The translations under genes were made by a program, and so were the position numbers. Below, piece after piece: positions 1 through 9,406 of a DNA stretch of 64,000 nucleotides. This DNA is from Neokomagataea anthophila (lineage in GTDB: Bacteria > Pseudomonadota > Alphaproteobacteria > Acetobacterales > Acetobacteraceae), in the NCBI RefSeq assembly GCF_018122595.1, contig NZ_JAGRQH010000003.1, positions 248,001-312,000 on the forward strand. The letters are read 5' to 3'. Within the stretch, counting starts at the first letter, position 1. Each line of letters begins with the position of its first letter. The notes under the pieces were generated by a model that ran no database searches, was not told the origin of the DNA, and saw nothing but the letters and a program-made list of their open reading frames with translations.

Positions 1-1874
1 GACACAGTGCCGTTTTGAATCTGGCTACGGACGAAATCACCGTTGCGGCGTTCAGCGACCAAATCAATACGTGGCGGAGCGCCCTCTTCACGGTGGCAAA
101 TTTCACGCAGCCAGAGTGACTGACCAAGTTCACCACGGATTTCACCAATCAGTACCAGCTCCTTTTGGTCTGGCATGGCCAGGCCGACGGATTTGGAAAC
201 GTCTTGGAAAACCCCCAAAGCGCCAATCGCTGGGGTAGGAAGAATGGCTTGCGGTAGACCTGTCGGAGAACGTGTTTCGTTATATAGAGACACGTTGCCG
301 CTCACGACTGGGAAGTCGAGCGCACGGCATGCTTCACCCATACCCTTAATCGCTTCAGCGAACTGAGCCATGATTTCTGGGCGTTCTGGGTTGCCGAAGT
401 TAAGGTTGTCCGTCACGGCGAGAGGTGTTGCGCCCGTTGCCGTGATGTTGCGCCATGCTTCAACAACGGCTTGTGCGCCACCTGCATGAGGGTCAGCTTG
501 GCAGTAACGTGGCGTACAATCGGTTGTCAGCGCTAAGCCAAGTTTGGTGTCCTCAACGCGCACAATCGCAGCATCAGCTCCACCGGGGCGCTGAACCGTT
601 TGACCGCCAACAAGGCTGTCATACTGGTTCCAGATCCATGCGCGTGATGCGAGGTCTGGTGATGCGATAAGCGTGAGCAGTGCATGTTCAATGCCAACCG
701 GATCAGCCGGTGGTTGAATATGACGTGGTGCTTCGAGTGGTGCACGTGGGCGGTCGTAGATTGGTGCTTCTTCAGCCAGCGGCGCTAGCGGAATATCAGC
801 TTCTACGGCACCATTATGCTTGACGGTAATGTTGCCCGTATCGGTCAGGTGCCCAATAACCGCGAAGTCCAGTTCCCACTTTTCGAAGATAGCGCGCGCT
901 TCTTCGGTGCGTTCTGGCTTGAGCACCATGAGCATACGCTCTTGGCTCTCAGACAGCATCATTTCATATGCCGTCATGTTCGGTTCGCGTTGTGGTACAG
1001 CATCAAGGTTCAACTCAATGCCAACGCCACCCTTCCCGGCCATTTCCACGGAAGAAGAGGTCAGACCAGCGGCACCCATATCCTGAATAGCAACGATTGC
1101 ATCCGTTGCCATTAGTTCAAGGCAAGCTTCAATCAGAAGCTTTTCGATGAACGGGTCACCGACTTGAACGGTTGGGCGCTTGGACGCTGCTTCATCATCA
1201 AACTCGGCAGAAGACATGGTAGCGCCATGAATGCCATCACGCCCAGTTTTGGAGCCGACGTAAACAACCGGGTTACCAACACCAGCCGCGGCAGACAGGA
1301 AGATCTTGTCTTGTTTCGCAATGCCAACTGTCATGGCATTAACGAGCGGGTTGCCGTCATATGCCTTATGGAAGTTAACTTCGCCACCAACGGTTGGGAC
1401 GCCAACGCAGTTGCCGTAACCACCAATACCGCGCACGACGCCGTCAACGATGCGACGCGTACCGGGGTTTTTTGCATCACCAAAACGCAGTGCGTTCAGG
1501 TTAGCAACGGGACGCGCGCCCATGGTGAAGACGTCACGCAAAATGCCGCCAACGCCGGTGGCTGCACCTTGGTAAGGCTCGATAAAGGATGGGTGGTTAT
1601 GGCTTTCCATCTTAAAGACGGCCGCCAAACCTTCACCAATATCAACCACACCAGCATTCTCGCCGGGGCCATGAATGACCCAAGGAGCCTTAGTCGGCAG
1701 TGTCTTCAGGTGAAGACGTGATGATTTGTAAGAGCAGTGCTCGGACCACATGACCGAGAATACACCGAGCTCAGTAAAGCTCGGGGTGCGGCCCATAATG
1801 GTGAGAACTTTATCATATTCTACGCTGGTCAGCCCGAAGGACTGGGCGAGAGTGGCATCAACCTTCACGCTCAT
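1..1874 (-). CDS. purL: phosphoribosylformylglycinamidine synthase subunit PurL (3' part outside window)
   Basis: Large subunit of the three-part FGAM synthase (PurS, PurQ, PurL) of purine synthesis; it uses ATP and PurQ-derived ammonia to amidate FGAR. Reading leftward from the ATG at 1874, about 624 codons lie in the window and the C-terminal part runs off the left edge. The N-terminus has the SEHCSYK segment (about residues 44-50) and the KMESHNHPS segment (about 88-96) typical of small PurL proteins. The start overlaps the purQ stop in an ATGA arrangement, so the two are probably translationally coupled. Function is known from the family; only the truncation is caused by the window. Confidence 0.96.
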   Translation of the reverse strand, partial: MSVKVDATLAQSFGLTSVEYDKVLTIMGRTPSFTELGVFSVMWSEHCSYKSSRLHLKTLPTKAPWVIHGPGENAGVVDIGEGLAAVFKMESHNHPSFIEPYQGAATGVGGILRDVFTMGARPVANLNALRFGDAKNPGTRRIVDGVVRGIGGYGNCVGVPTVGGEVNFHKAYDGNPLVNAMTVGIAKQDKIFLSAAAGVGNPVVYVGSKTGRDGIHGATMSSAEFDDEAASKRPTVQVGDPFIEKLLIEACLELMATDAIVAIQDMGAAGLTSSSVEMAGKGGVGIELNLDAVPQREPNMTAYEMMLSESQERMLMVLKPERTEEARAIFEKWELDFAVIGHLTDTGNITVKHNGAVEADIPLAPLAEEAPIYDRPRAPLEAPRHIQPPADPVGIEHALLTLIASPDLASRAWIWNQYDSLVGGQTVQRPGGADAAIVRVEDTKLGLALTTDCTPRYCQADPHAGGAQAVVEAWRNITATGATPLAVTDNLNFGNPERPEIMAQFAEAIKGMGEACRALDFPVVSGNVSLYNETRSPTGLPQAILPTPAIGALGVFQDVSKSVGLAMPDQKELVLIGEIRGELGQSLWLREICHREEGAPPRIDLVAERRNGDFVRSQIQNGTV

Positions 1875-2572
1875 CCGACAAGTGCCTCCACAAGCCCGCG
1901 GAATAGAGGCACGCCATCCGTGCCACCAATCGCTGGGTCAGTCAGGTTTTCAGGGTGCGGCATCAGGCCACAAACACGGCCATTTTCGCTCAGAATGCCC
2001 GCAATGGCACGGTCGCTACCGTTAGGGTTGGCAGAAACATTATCTGCCGCCACCGTGCCATTGGCTGTGGCGTAGCGGAAGGCAACACGGCCTTCCCCTT
2101 CAAGACGATCGAGCGTGTCTTGAGAGGCGGTGTAGTTACCGTCTCCGTGCGCCATAGGTGAACGGAACACATCGCCCGCTTTCCATCCGCGTGTGAATGG
2201 AGATGTCGCGTTCTCAACCTTCAGGTGGCAATCTTGCGACAGGAAGCGCAGGCCTGCATTACGCAGAAGCGCACCCGGCAGAAGGTGAGATTCCGTTAGG
2301 ATTTGGAAGCCGTTGCACACACCGAGAATGTGGCCACCGCGCTCAGCGAACGCTTTGACATCTGCCATGATGGGCGAATGTGCGGCCATCGCGCCACTAC
2401 GCAGATAGTCACCAAAGCTAAAGCCACCGGGGAGAACGACGAGATCAAGGTCACCCAAAGATGTTTCTTGATGCCAGATCATACGCGGAGCATGGCCAGA
2501 AATCAGCTTGAGCGCCTGTGCCATGTCGCGCTCCCGGTTTGTCCCGGGGAATACGACGATACCCGCTTTCAT
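1871..2572 (-). CDS. purQ: phosphoribosylformylglycinamidine synthase glutaminase subunit PurQ
   Basis: Class I glutamine amidotransferase that supplies ammonia to PurL. The 233-residue protein shows the nucleophile Cys86 in GVCNGFQ and the His206/Glu208 pair in MPHPENL. The start at 2572 is chosen over an in-frame start nine codons upstream because it follows a GGAGG site by seven bases and gives the usual [11 protein letters not shown]-terminus. It overlaps the stop of the preceding secreted-protein gene by four bases (ATGA) and the start of purL by four bases, so it sits inside a tight purine operon. Confidence 0.96.
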   Translation of the reverse strand: MKAGIVVFPGTNRERDMAQALKLISGHAPRMIWHQETSLGDLDLVVLPGGFSFGDYLRSGAMAAHSPIMADVKAFAERGGHILGVCNGFQILTESHLLPGALLRNAGLRFLSQDCHLKVENATSPFTRGWKAGDVFRSPMAHGDGNYTASQDTLDRLEGEGRVAFRYATANGTVAADNVSANPNGSDRAIAGILSENGRVCGLMPHPENLTDPAIGGTDGVPLFRGLVEALVG

Positions 2573-2955
2573 TTTTTGTCCTCCGTCGCGCCGTGGCAAG
2601 GGTAGGCTTCGTGCAGAGCCCGATAAACGCCTTTGCCCGCTGACTGTGTCAGAGCATCGTCATGACGGTGCAACCATGACACAACGCTCTCGCGCAGATG
2701 TGCTGTTGTTTCGCTGTCGGGCACGCAGAATGCAACAGGCGCATTGCCGTCATTCGCATGCTCGTCATATTTTTTGGACCAGACTTCGCTGTCTGTCACA
2801 CCGGCAAGGTATGCGTCACACAGAGGCGCTGAACGTGCATTGGTGCACATAGAGCCCAGCATACGGCCGCTTACCTTGGATACACGTTGTGCGTGCGCAG
2901 TAGTGCCGAGTGTCAGAAGCGATGCTGCCGCAGTGAGGGCAAGCAGCGTCTTCAT
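2569..2955 (-). CDS. secreted Rap1a/Tai-like protein inside the purine operon
   Basis: A 128-residue protein with a clear Sec signal peptide ([17 protein letters not shown]...AHA, cleavage near residue 22). The mature part has four cysteines and the spaced pattern C..........C.AYLAGV...C.P......YPC that resembles the Rap1a/Tai immunity fold, known from inhibitors of type VI secretion amidases but also common as stand-alone envelope proteins in alphaproteobacteria. It overlaps purS and purQ by four bases at each end, so it is translated as part of the purine operon. A role in purine synthesis is not evident, because the product should be in the periplasm while FGAM synthase is cytosolic. Family assignment is by pattern only; function is unknown. 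Confidence 0.75.
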   Translation of the reverse strand: MKTLLALTAAASLLTLGTTAHAQRVSKVSGRMLGSMCTNARSAPLCDAYLAGVTDSEVWSKKYDEHANDGNAPVAFCVPDSETTAHLRESVVSWLHRHDDALTQSAGKGVYRALHEAYPCHGATEDKK

Positions 2956-3194
2956 GCAGCCACCTCAACAGAAAAGTCTTCGATGACTTCATTAGCCAGC
3001 AGAGCGCGCGCCATAGCTGCACCTTGCTCTAATGCTGTAGCTTTATCCGTTGCTGGAACGTCCAGATCAACCACACGGCTTACGCGGACTTCACCAAGGC
3101 CTTTGAAGCCCAATGTGTCCAGAGCGTGGCCAATAGCCTTACCCTGTGGGTCAAGAACGCCTTCCTTCAGGGATACGAAAACACGGATTTTCAT
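2952..3194 (-). CDS. purS: phosphoribosylformylglycinamidine synthase subunit PurS
   Basis: The 80-residue structural subunit that joins PurL and PurQ. Length and the pattern [18 protein letters not shown]...LG.....VRVSRVVDL are typical. Its start overlaps the purC stop by four bases, and its stop overlaps the next gene by four bases, giving an operon in the order purC, purS, secreted protein, purQ, purL. Confidence 0.95.
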   Translation of the reverse strand: MKIRVFVSLKEGVLDPQGKAIGHALDTLGFKGLGEVRVSRVVDLDVPATDKATALEQGAAMARALLANEVIEDFSVEVAA

Positions 3195-3955
3195 TGAACT
3201 GCCTCCGGACCCTTGAGGTCACCATTTCCAGCCTCCGGCAGAATGCCGAGGCGACGTGCTACTTCTTGATACGCTTCCCCTACTTTGCCGAGGTCACGGC
3301 GGAAGCGATCTTTGTCCATGCGCTCACTGGTCTTTGTATCCCAAAGACGGCAGTTATCGGGTGAGATTTCATCGGCGAGGATGATGCGCATCTCCTCACC
3401 TTCCCACACGCGACCGAATTCGAGCTTGAAATCAACCAGCGTAATGCCTGCACCAGAGAACATACCCATCAGGAAGTCATTGGTGCGCAGTGCTAGAGCG
3501 TTCATTTCATCAAGGTCCTGCGGAGCAGCCCAGTTGAACGCAGCAATGTGCTCTTCTGACACCATAGGGTCATTCAGCGAGTCATTTTTGTAGTAGTACT
3601 CGATGATGGTGCGTGGCAGGCGTGTGCCCTCTTCGAGGCCGAGACGCTTGGCAATAGAGCCAGCAGCTACGTTACGCACAACAACTTCGAGGGGAATGAT
3701 CTCTGCTTCGCGGATCAATTGCTCACGCATATTGAGGCGACGCAGGAAGTGGGTTGGAATATTGATGTCGTGCAGATGCTGCATCAGATATTCGCTGATG
3801 CGGTTATTCAGCACGCCCTTCCCGGTAATGATGCCGTTTTTCTCACCGTTACCGGCGGTGACATCATCTTTGAAATACTGGACGAGCGTTCCCGGTTCAG
3901 GGCCTTCAAACAGGACCTTGGCTTTGCCTTCGTAGATCTGGCGGCGGCGGGCCAT
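3191..3955 (-). CDS. purC: phosphoribosylaminoimidazole-succinocarboxamide synthase
   Basis: SAICAR synthetase: joins CAIR and aspartate with ATP in purine synthesis. The 254-residue protein has the N-terminal YEGKAK nucleotide-binding strand, the [11 protein letters not shown] segment and the [10 protein letters not shown] motif, and matches the family in length. It is the first gene of the leftward purC-purS-X-purQ-purL group. About 150 bases separate it from the upstream purB; that gap holds a 6-bp hairpin at 4026-4041 with no T-run, so I call no terminator there. Confidence 0.97.
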   Translation of the reverse strand: MARRRQIYEGKAKVLFEGPEPGTLVQYFKDDVTAGNGEKNGIITGKGVLNNRISEYLMQHLHDINIPTHFLRRLNMREQLIREAEIIPLEVVVRNVAAGSIAKRLGLEEGTRLPRTIIEYYYKNDSLNDPMVSEEHIAAFNWAAPQDLDEMNALALRTNDFLMGMFSGAGITLVDFKLEFGRVWEGEEMRIILADEISPDNCRLWDTKTSERMDKDRFRRDLGKVGEAYQEVARRLGILPEAGNGDLKGPEAVQ

Positions 3956-4105
3956 TGGCTATCCTTGTTGCAATGTATCGGGCCCTGTCACCACTCTGAA
4001 CGACTGATGCAGGCCCGATGTGTCAAGCGGAGTATTCCGCTCCCATAGCATCACAGCGCGTGAACTGCGAGGGGCGGATGAGAGAAGCATCCCCCCTGTG
4101 GTTTT

Positions 4106-5437
4106 TTAGCCGAAAACGCGCGTGAAAATACGGTCAACCTTGGCCAGGTGCTGTGCCGGGTCAAAGGCTTTGTCGAGCACGGATGCGTCGATACGGTCTT
4201 TGACTTCTGGGTCAGCATCAAGGTTTTCACGGAAGCTGCGGCCATCTGGTTGGTTAAGGCGCGTCCATGTCGCCATCGCATTGCGCTGTACGATTTTGTA
4301 CGCATCTTCACGGGAGATGCCTGCACGGGCCAATGCCAGCAGAACTTCACCAGAGTGTACGACGCCGCCAAGGCTTTCCATGTTGGCAATCATTTGCTCA
4401 GGATAGACGACCAGCTTCTCCATCATGCTGGCCATGCGGATCAGCGCGAAGTCGAGGCCGATGGTCGCATCAGGGCAGATGTTACGTTCAACGGAGGAAT
4501 GGCTGATATCCCGCTCATGCCATAGCGCAACATTTTCCAACGCAGGCACAACATGCGAACGGATAAGACGCGCCAAGCCTGTCAGATTTTCAGACAGAAC
4601 GGGGTTACGCTTATGCGGCATGGCGGAGCTGCCTTTTTGCCCCTTGTGGAAGAACTCTTCTGCTTCACGCACTTCTGAGCGTTGCAGATGACGAACTTCT
4701 ACGGACAAGCGCTCAATGCTGCTCGCGATAACGCCGAGAGCACAGAAGAAAGCTGCATGGCGGTCACGCGGAATAACCTGCGTAGACACGCTTTCGGCTT
4801 CAAGGCCGAGCTTTGCCGCAACATATTCTTCAATCGCTGGGTCAATATGTGCGTATGTGCCAACAGCACCTGAAATGGCGCATACGGCAATTTCTTTGCG
4901 CGCTTGCACCAGACGCTCACGGCCACGCGCGAATTCTGCATAATGTCCAGCAAGCTTCAGGCCGAAGCTGGTGGGTTCAGCGTGAATCGCGTGGCTTCGG
5001 CCAATGGTAACCGTGTTTTTGTGTTCATAAGCGCGGGTTTTCAGCGCTTCCAAAGCACGGTCCATATCCTCAAGAAGAAGATCAGCGGCTTGTGTCAATT
5101 GAACAGATAAGCAGGTGTCCAAAACGTCAGAAGACGTCATGCCTAGATGGACAAAGCGGCTTTCTGGGCCAACTTTTTCTGCCAGCCATGTAAGGAACGC
5201 AATGACGTCATGGCGCGTTTCTGCTTCGATTTCATCGATGCGTGCGAGATCAGCGTCAGAGAAAGCAGCAAGTGCGGCGTCGCCCTTTTCACGGATAACG
5301 CGGGCGGCTTCTGCGGGGATCGCGCCCTGCTCGGCCATAGCTTCGCATGCAAGGGCTTCGATTTCGAACCAGATGCGGTAGCGGTTGGCGGGGGACCAGA
5401 TGGCGGTCATCTGAGGGCGGCTATAGCGGGGGACCAT
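4106..5437 (-). CDS. purB: adenylosuccinate lyase
   Basis: Removes fumarate from SAICAR and from adenylosuccinate, in both the IMP and AMP branches. The product is about 443 residues with the fumarase/aspartase signature GSSAMPHKRNP in the middle and the TSSDVLDT and HAIHAEPTS segments before it. The frame is open a further 34 codons upstream, but the ATG at 5437 has a GGAG site six bases ahead and gives the usual MVPRYSRPQM start. It faces away from the membrane-protein gene at 5543, so the roughly 100 bases between them should hold two divergent promoters. Confidence 0.96.
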   Translation of the reverse strand: MVPRYSRPQMTAIWSPANRYRIWFEIEALACEAMAEQGAIPAEAARVIREKGDAALAAFSDADLARIDEIEAETRHDVIAFLTWLAEKVGPESRFVHLGMTSSDVLDTCLSVQLTQAADLLLEDMDRALEALKTRAYEHKNTVTIGRSHAIHAEPTSFGLKLAGHYAEFARGRERLVQARKEIAVCAISGAVGTYAHIDPAIEEYVAAKLGLEAESVSTQVIPRDRHAAFFCALGVIASSIERLSVEVRHLQRSEVREAEEFFHKGQKGSSAMPHKRNPVLSENLTGLARLIRSHVVPALENVALWHERDISHSSVERNICPDATIGLDFALIRMASMMEKLVVYPEQMIANMESLGGVVHSGEVLLALARAGISREDAYKIVQRNAMATWTRLNQPDGRSFRENLDADPEVKDRIDASVLDKAFDPAQHLAKVDRIFTRVFG

Positions 5438-5542
5438 GCGAACTCCGAAAAGCGTGTGGGTCACGACCTTAAGGTCTTTACGGGGGTTGCTTAGACCAAA
5501 TACGAGAACATTGCACGGATCGCTTTTAGGAAAGCACAACCT

Positions 5543-6139
5543 TTGTCACCCGATTCTATCCTCCATACCCTTTTTGCTCTTGCTCAGGTCACGCTGATTG
5601 ATATCACGCTGGCTGGTGATAACGCTGTCGTCATTGGCCTTGCAGTGCGTCAACTCGCAGGGAAAGACCGGACGCGCGCCATCTTTGCGGGGACATTTTT
5701 ATCGGCAGTTTTGCGCATTGTATTGGCGCTGGTGGCTGCAAAACTTTTATCCATCATTGGCCTCACCCTTGCAGGAGGCTTATTATTGCTCTGGGTCTGT
5801 GCACGCATGTTTCATGAATTGCGCCACGAGCAAACGGGGCCAAATGTGGAGGCCCCTTCCCGCTTAAGTACTGCTATTTTGCGTATTATTGCCGCTGATT
5901 TATCCATGAGTGTGGATAACGTTTTAGCGGTTGCTGGCGCTTCAGTCGGGCATCCGTGGGTGTTGGTCTTTGGTCTGATAGCATCTGTTCTTATGATGGC
6001 TCTTGCGGCTTCGTTGATTGCACGGCTTTTGGAGCGTTACCGTTGGATTGCATGGATTGGGCTGGCCATTGTTCTGTTCGTGTCTATTGAGCTGATTCTT
6101 AAAGGTGGCGGCGAGGTCTGGCAGCATGTTGTTTACTAA
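5543..6139 (+). CDS. TerC/YjbE-family integral membrane protein
   Basis: A 198-residue very hydrophobic protein with about six membrane spans. It carries the paired acidic motifs of the TerC family, DITLAGDNAVVIGLA near residue 20 and ADLSMSVDNVLAVAGA near residue 115. Members are linked to metal (manganese, tellurium) export and membrane metallation, but the substrate here cannot be read from the sequence. The start is a TTG with a weak AGGA site; a later start would remove part of the first span. Its end overlaps the next gene. Confidence 0.85.
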   Translation: MSPDSILHTLFALAQVTLIDITLAGDNAVVIGLAVRQLAGKDRTRAIFAGTFLSAVLRIVLALVAAKLLSIIGLTLAGGLLLLWVCARMFHELRHEQTGPNVEAPSRLSTAILRIIAADLSMSVDNVLAVAGASVGHPWVLVFGLIASVLMMALAASLIARLLERYRWIAWIGLAIVLFVSIELILKGGGEVWQHVVY

Positions 6140-8018
6140 TCGGATGACAACTCTTCGGCGTGCTGCTCTGTTATGCATGGCCGCAGGTTGCTTAAGTTTG
6201 CACGGGGTTTTAGAGCACGTTGACGCTGCACCCCTCTCTGCCCGATTACAGGAGTGGTTAACGCTCACGGGAACAGATGGCGCTACATATCCTGCGGAGC
6301 GTTATGCTGCGTTCTTGAAAAATGGACCCATTTGGCCTGAGCATAGTCGTCTCATGTGGCGTTATCAGACGGCACTATCTCAAGAAACAGATGCCGCACA
6401 GCTGCAGGCTTTATGTTCAGGGCTGCCTTTGAGCCTGCCGGGAGCTGTTTTGAATTGTGCGTCGTACCTTCCGCATGTTGACCAGTTAGCGCGCACATTA
6501 TGGCGTGATGGTGCGGGGGATGGGCTGGAGGAGGCTGCATTAGAGCAGCGCTTTGGTAATGTTTTTACAGCGAATGATCAGTGGCAACGGTTTGAAAGTT
6601 TAGCCGGTTCTGGACGCTTGACGGCAGCACGTCATCAGCTGGTGCGTCTTACATTGGCGCAGAAACCGTTAGCTTTGGCGCATTTAGCCTTACATACCTC
6701 TTCGGCAGATGCTGACGCGGCTTTTGCATCGCTCCCCGAGCAGCAAAAAAATGATCCTGTAGTGCTGCGTGAATACATGCATTTTCTAAGGCGCGCAGAA
6801 CGCCTCGATGATGTTCTAGCGTTATGGGATACGCGCGGTGCAGCAGCGCAACGTCACGCTCCCTCCGCCATATGGACGAATGAACGTCTTACATTGGCGC
6901 GGACATTTCTGCTGTTCGGACGGAATGATGATGCGGCCCGATTAGCACGGGATGTGACTTTGCCGTTGGGCGATACTGCACGGCTTGAAGCAGAAGAGCT
7001 GTCTGGATTTATCGCCTTACGCGTGTTGGGTACACCTCAAGAGGCGCTGGCACATTTTAGTACACTTCATGATGCACAAGCTTTACGTTTTCGTGCATCG
7101 GGTTGGTATTGGTCTGGTCGGAGTTATGCGGCTCTTGGTGAGGATAACCAAGCACGCCAAGCATATCGTGCAGCGTCACGTTACCCGACAATGCTGCATG
7201 GGCAATTAGCGTTGGCCGCGCTGACCGACCAGAGTGCTTTATTAAACGGCGAAACGGGCACGGTCGGGTTTCAGCAAGCGCTACACGATGCACTTTCTGG
7301 CCAGATACAGCCCTCTCCTGCCCGTTTAACACGTTCTGACCTCATCGAAGCGGCACAGAGTTTGGCGGAGATTGGGGATTACGATCATGCGCGTCTTTTT
7401 TTGCTGCTTCTGCAAACGGTGAACCCATCTCCTGAGGGACAAAAGGCTGTCGCAGATTTATCATTGGCCTTGCATGTTCCCGCCGGTGCAGTTGCTGCGT
7501 CACATAGTTTGGCGCGGTTAGGGTATAGTTTGTATCCGCAGGGGTACCCTAATCCGTGGCCAGTTGATGCTGATTTGCCTGAGGGTATTATTTTGGGAGT
7601 TGCGCGGCAGGAAAGTGCATTTAATCCTGATGCGTTGAGTGCTGCGCATGCTGTGGGGTTGTTGCAACTTTTACCCGGTGCCGCGCGTGATGTTGTGCGG
7701 CGTGCACATTTGCATGGCTACGATGTCTCCGCGGGAGGTTTGAAAGACCCGCATACCAATTTGATTGTGGGTAGTGCGTATATTCGTCAGCTTTTAGAGC
7801 GTTTTGATCATGTTATTCCTTATGCGCTGGCGTCTTATAATGCGGGACCGCATCGAGTGGATCTTTGGTTAAAGGCGAACCCACCGGTGGCGCAATTGAA
7901 TGATGAGACATTGTTGGATTGGATCGAGCGTTTGCCTTATCGAGAAACGCGTTTGTATGTATTAAACATCGAGGCCAATATCACGCTCTACTCTGTTGAG
8001 AGTGCATTTCATGAGTAA
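6126..8018 (+). CDS. slt: soluble lytic murein transglycosylase
   Basis: Periplasmic enzyme that cleaves peptidoglycan and leaves 1,6-anhydro ends. The roughly 630-residue protein has an N-terminal signal segment (MTTLRRAALLCMAAGCLSL), a long alpha-helical repeat region, and a C-terminal SLT domain. That domain has the catalytic glutamate in ARQESAFNP, the GLLQLLPGAA motif and the closing ALASYNAGPHRV. The ATG at 6126 is chosen over one seven codons upstream because of a GAGG at suitable distance; the ATG at 6144 is also possible. It overlaps the TerC gene before it and the cinA-type gene after it. Confidence 0.9.
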   Translation: MLFTNRMTTLRRAALLCMAAGCLSLHGVLEHVDAAPLSARLQEWLTLTGTDGATYPAERYAAFLKNGPIWPEHSRLMWRYQTALSQETDAAQLQALCSGLPLSLPGAVLNCASYLPHVDQLARTLWRDGAGDGLEEAALEQRFGNVFTANDQWQRFESLAGSGRLTAARHQLVRLTLAQKPLALAHLALHTSSADADAAFASLPEQQKNDPVVLREYMHFLRRAERLDDVLALWDTRGAAAQRHAPSAIWTNERLTLARTFLLFGRNDDAARLARDVTLPLGDTARLEAEELSGFIALRVLGTPQEALAHFSTLHDAQALRFRASGWYWSGRSYAALGEDNQARQAYRAASRYPTMLHGQLALAALTDQSALLNGETGTVGFQQALHDALSGQIQPSPARLTRSDLIEAAQSLAEIGDYDHARLFLLLLQTVNPSPEGQKAVADLSLALHVPAGAVAASHSLARLGYSLYPQGYPNPWPVDADLPEGIILGVARQESAFNPDALSAAHAVGLLQLLPGAARDVVRRAHLHGYDVSAGGLKDPHTNLIVGSAYIRQLLERFDHVIPYALASYNAGPHRVDLWLKANPPVAQLNDETLLDWIERLPYRETRLYVLNIEANITLYSVESAFHE

Positions 8019-8496
8019 TGCTGATCTTTTTTCACTTTCCAGGAAAGTGATATCATTTTTACAAGATCAGGGCGAAAAAATTATCACGGTTGAAAGCTGT
8101 ACAGGAGGCATGATTGCGGCGTCTTTGACCGATATTGCCGGCTCCTCGGCCGTAGTAGAAGGCGGTTTGGTTACATATTCGAATACTCTGAAGCAGGTCT
8201 TGGTGGGGGTCAGCGGGGCCACTTTAGAGCATTATGGCGCGGTGAGTGAGCAAACAGCACAAGAAATGGCAGAGGGGGCATTATATGCCGTGCCTACGGC
8301 CACATTGGCTTTGTCTGTAACTGGCATCGCAGGGCCCGGTGGTGGCTCAGCGTATAAACCTGTCGGAACGGTTTGCTTTGCTCTTGCGGCTAAGGGGAAA
8401 GAGACTCGTGTGCAACGTTGCTTTTTTTCTGGGGACCGTCGTGCGATCCGCCATTCGAGCGTATGTCACGCTTTGCAGATGTTATTATCACTCTAG
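8011..8496 (+). CDS. CinA C-terminal domain amidase (nicotinamide-nucleotide amidohydrolase, PncC-like)
   Basis: A 161-residue stand-alone CinA-C domain that in the family deamidates NMN to nicotinate mononucleotide for NAD recycling. The typical segments are all present: TVESCTGGMIA, GGLVTYSN, YGAVSE, and SVTGIAGPGGGS. The ATG at 8011 lies within the last codons of the transglycosylase gene, so the two are probably co-translated. No MoaB-like N-terminal domain is present, which is normal for the short form. Confidence 0.9.
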   Translation: MSNADLFSLSRKVISFLQDQGEKIITVESCTGGMIAASLTDIAGSSAVVEGGLVTYSNTLKQVLVGVSGATLEHYGAVSEQTAQEMAEGALYAVPTATLALSVTGIAGPGGGSAYKPVGTVCFALAAKGKETRVQRCFFSGDRRAIRHSSVCHALQMLLSL

Positions 8497-8593
8497 AAAA
8501 ATTGTGTATTGCATAGACATTTTGCACAAATGACATTATCCATTCGTCAATTCGTTTATTTAATTTCTTGATACTGTGCTTAAGGAGGTCACT

Positions 8594-9406
8594 ATGTTGT
8601 CTCGTCGTCGTACTTTGTCAGCCTTTGCGGCTTTTGCTGGGGCTGCATCCTTGTCACGTGTGCGTGCAGCAGATGCTGCTTTAACGCGTGTACGTGTTGG
8701 TATCATGTCTGGCGAAGATGAGGATGTGTGGCGTGTTGTGGCAGCTAATGCCCGTAAAAGCGGCCTGAATGTCGAAGTGGTGACATTCTCAGACTACAAC
8801 CTTCCGGATGAAGCTTTGGCAGAACATGAGTTGGATGCAAATGCTTTCCAGCATGGGCCATTTTTAAAGGCACAAGTGGAAGCACATGGTTTCCACATTA
8901 CGCCAGTGGGAGACATGTATGTCTCACCGATTGGCCTGTATTCATCAAAATGGTCTTCTGTTGCTGCTTTGCCGAAGGGCGCAACGATTGGCGTGCCGAA
9001 CGACCCAAGCAATGAAGGGCGTGCACTTTTGTTGCTACAGGCTCAGGGCTTGATCAAGGTCTCACCGTCTGCCGGGCTACTGCCAACAACGTTGGATATT
9101 ACGGAGAACCCACGTGATTTGAACGTGAAAGAGCTCGATGCCGGTGTGGTGGGGCGCACATTGTCAGATCTGGATGCGGCGGTTGTGAACACGGACTGGG
9201 CACAAAAAGCTGGGATTGACGTTGTGCGTCAGCGCATTGCGCAAGAAGCTTTGCAGCATAATGCTTACACAAACTTTATCTCGGTAAATGATGAGAATGT
9301 GCATGCTGCATGGGTGAAGCCGTTAGTCGCTGCATATCAACAGCCGAATGTTCGTCAGGCTCTGCTAGATGTATATCACGGCTCAACGCTTCCGGCGTGG
9401 CAATGA
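8594..9406 (+). CDS. metQ: methionine ABC transporter, substrate-binding protein MetQ
   Basis: Periplasmic methionine-binding protein of the MetNIQ importer (NlpA family). The start at 8594 follows a perfect AAGGAGGT by four bases; an in-frame GTG six codons upstream is rejected. The N-terminus has an SRRRTLSAF twin-arginine-like motif and an Ala-rich segment ending in VRAADA. There is no lipobox cysteine, so it looks like a free periplasmic protein rather than the usual lipoprotein. The family segments GVPNDPSNEGRAL and EVVTFSDY are present. metQ, metN and metI overlap and form one operon. I see no SAM riboswitch in the 97 bases upstream. Confidence 0.92.
   Translation: MLSRRRTLSAFAAFAGAASLSRVRAADAALTRVRVGIMSGEDEDVWRVVAANARKSGLNVEVVTFSDYNLPDEALAEHELDANAFQHGPFLKAQVEAHGFHITPVGDMYVSPIGLYSSKWSSVAALPKGATIGVPNDPSNEGRALLLLQAQGLIKVSPSAGLLPTTLDITENPRDLNVKELDAGVVGRTLSDLDAAVVNTDWAQKAGIDVVRQRIAQEALQHNAYTNFISVNDENVHAAWVKPLVAAYQQPNVRQALLDVYHGSTLPAWQ

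Noticed and set aside
1164-1721. Rightward 185-codon open frame
   Set aside because: Lies entirely opposite purL, whose conserved motifs are clear on the other strand.
8497-8593. Possible SAM riboswitch before metQ
   Set aside because: Only 97 AT-rich bases with no stable multi-stem structure or recognisable SAM-I/SAM-II core.
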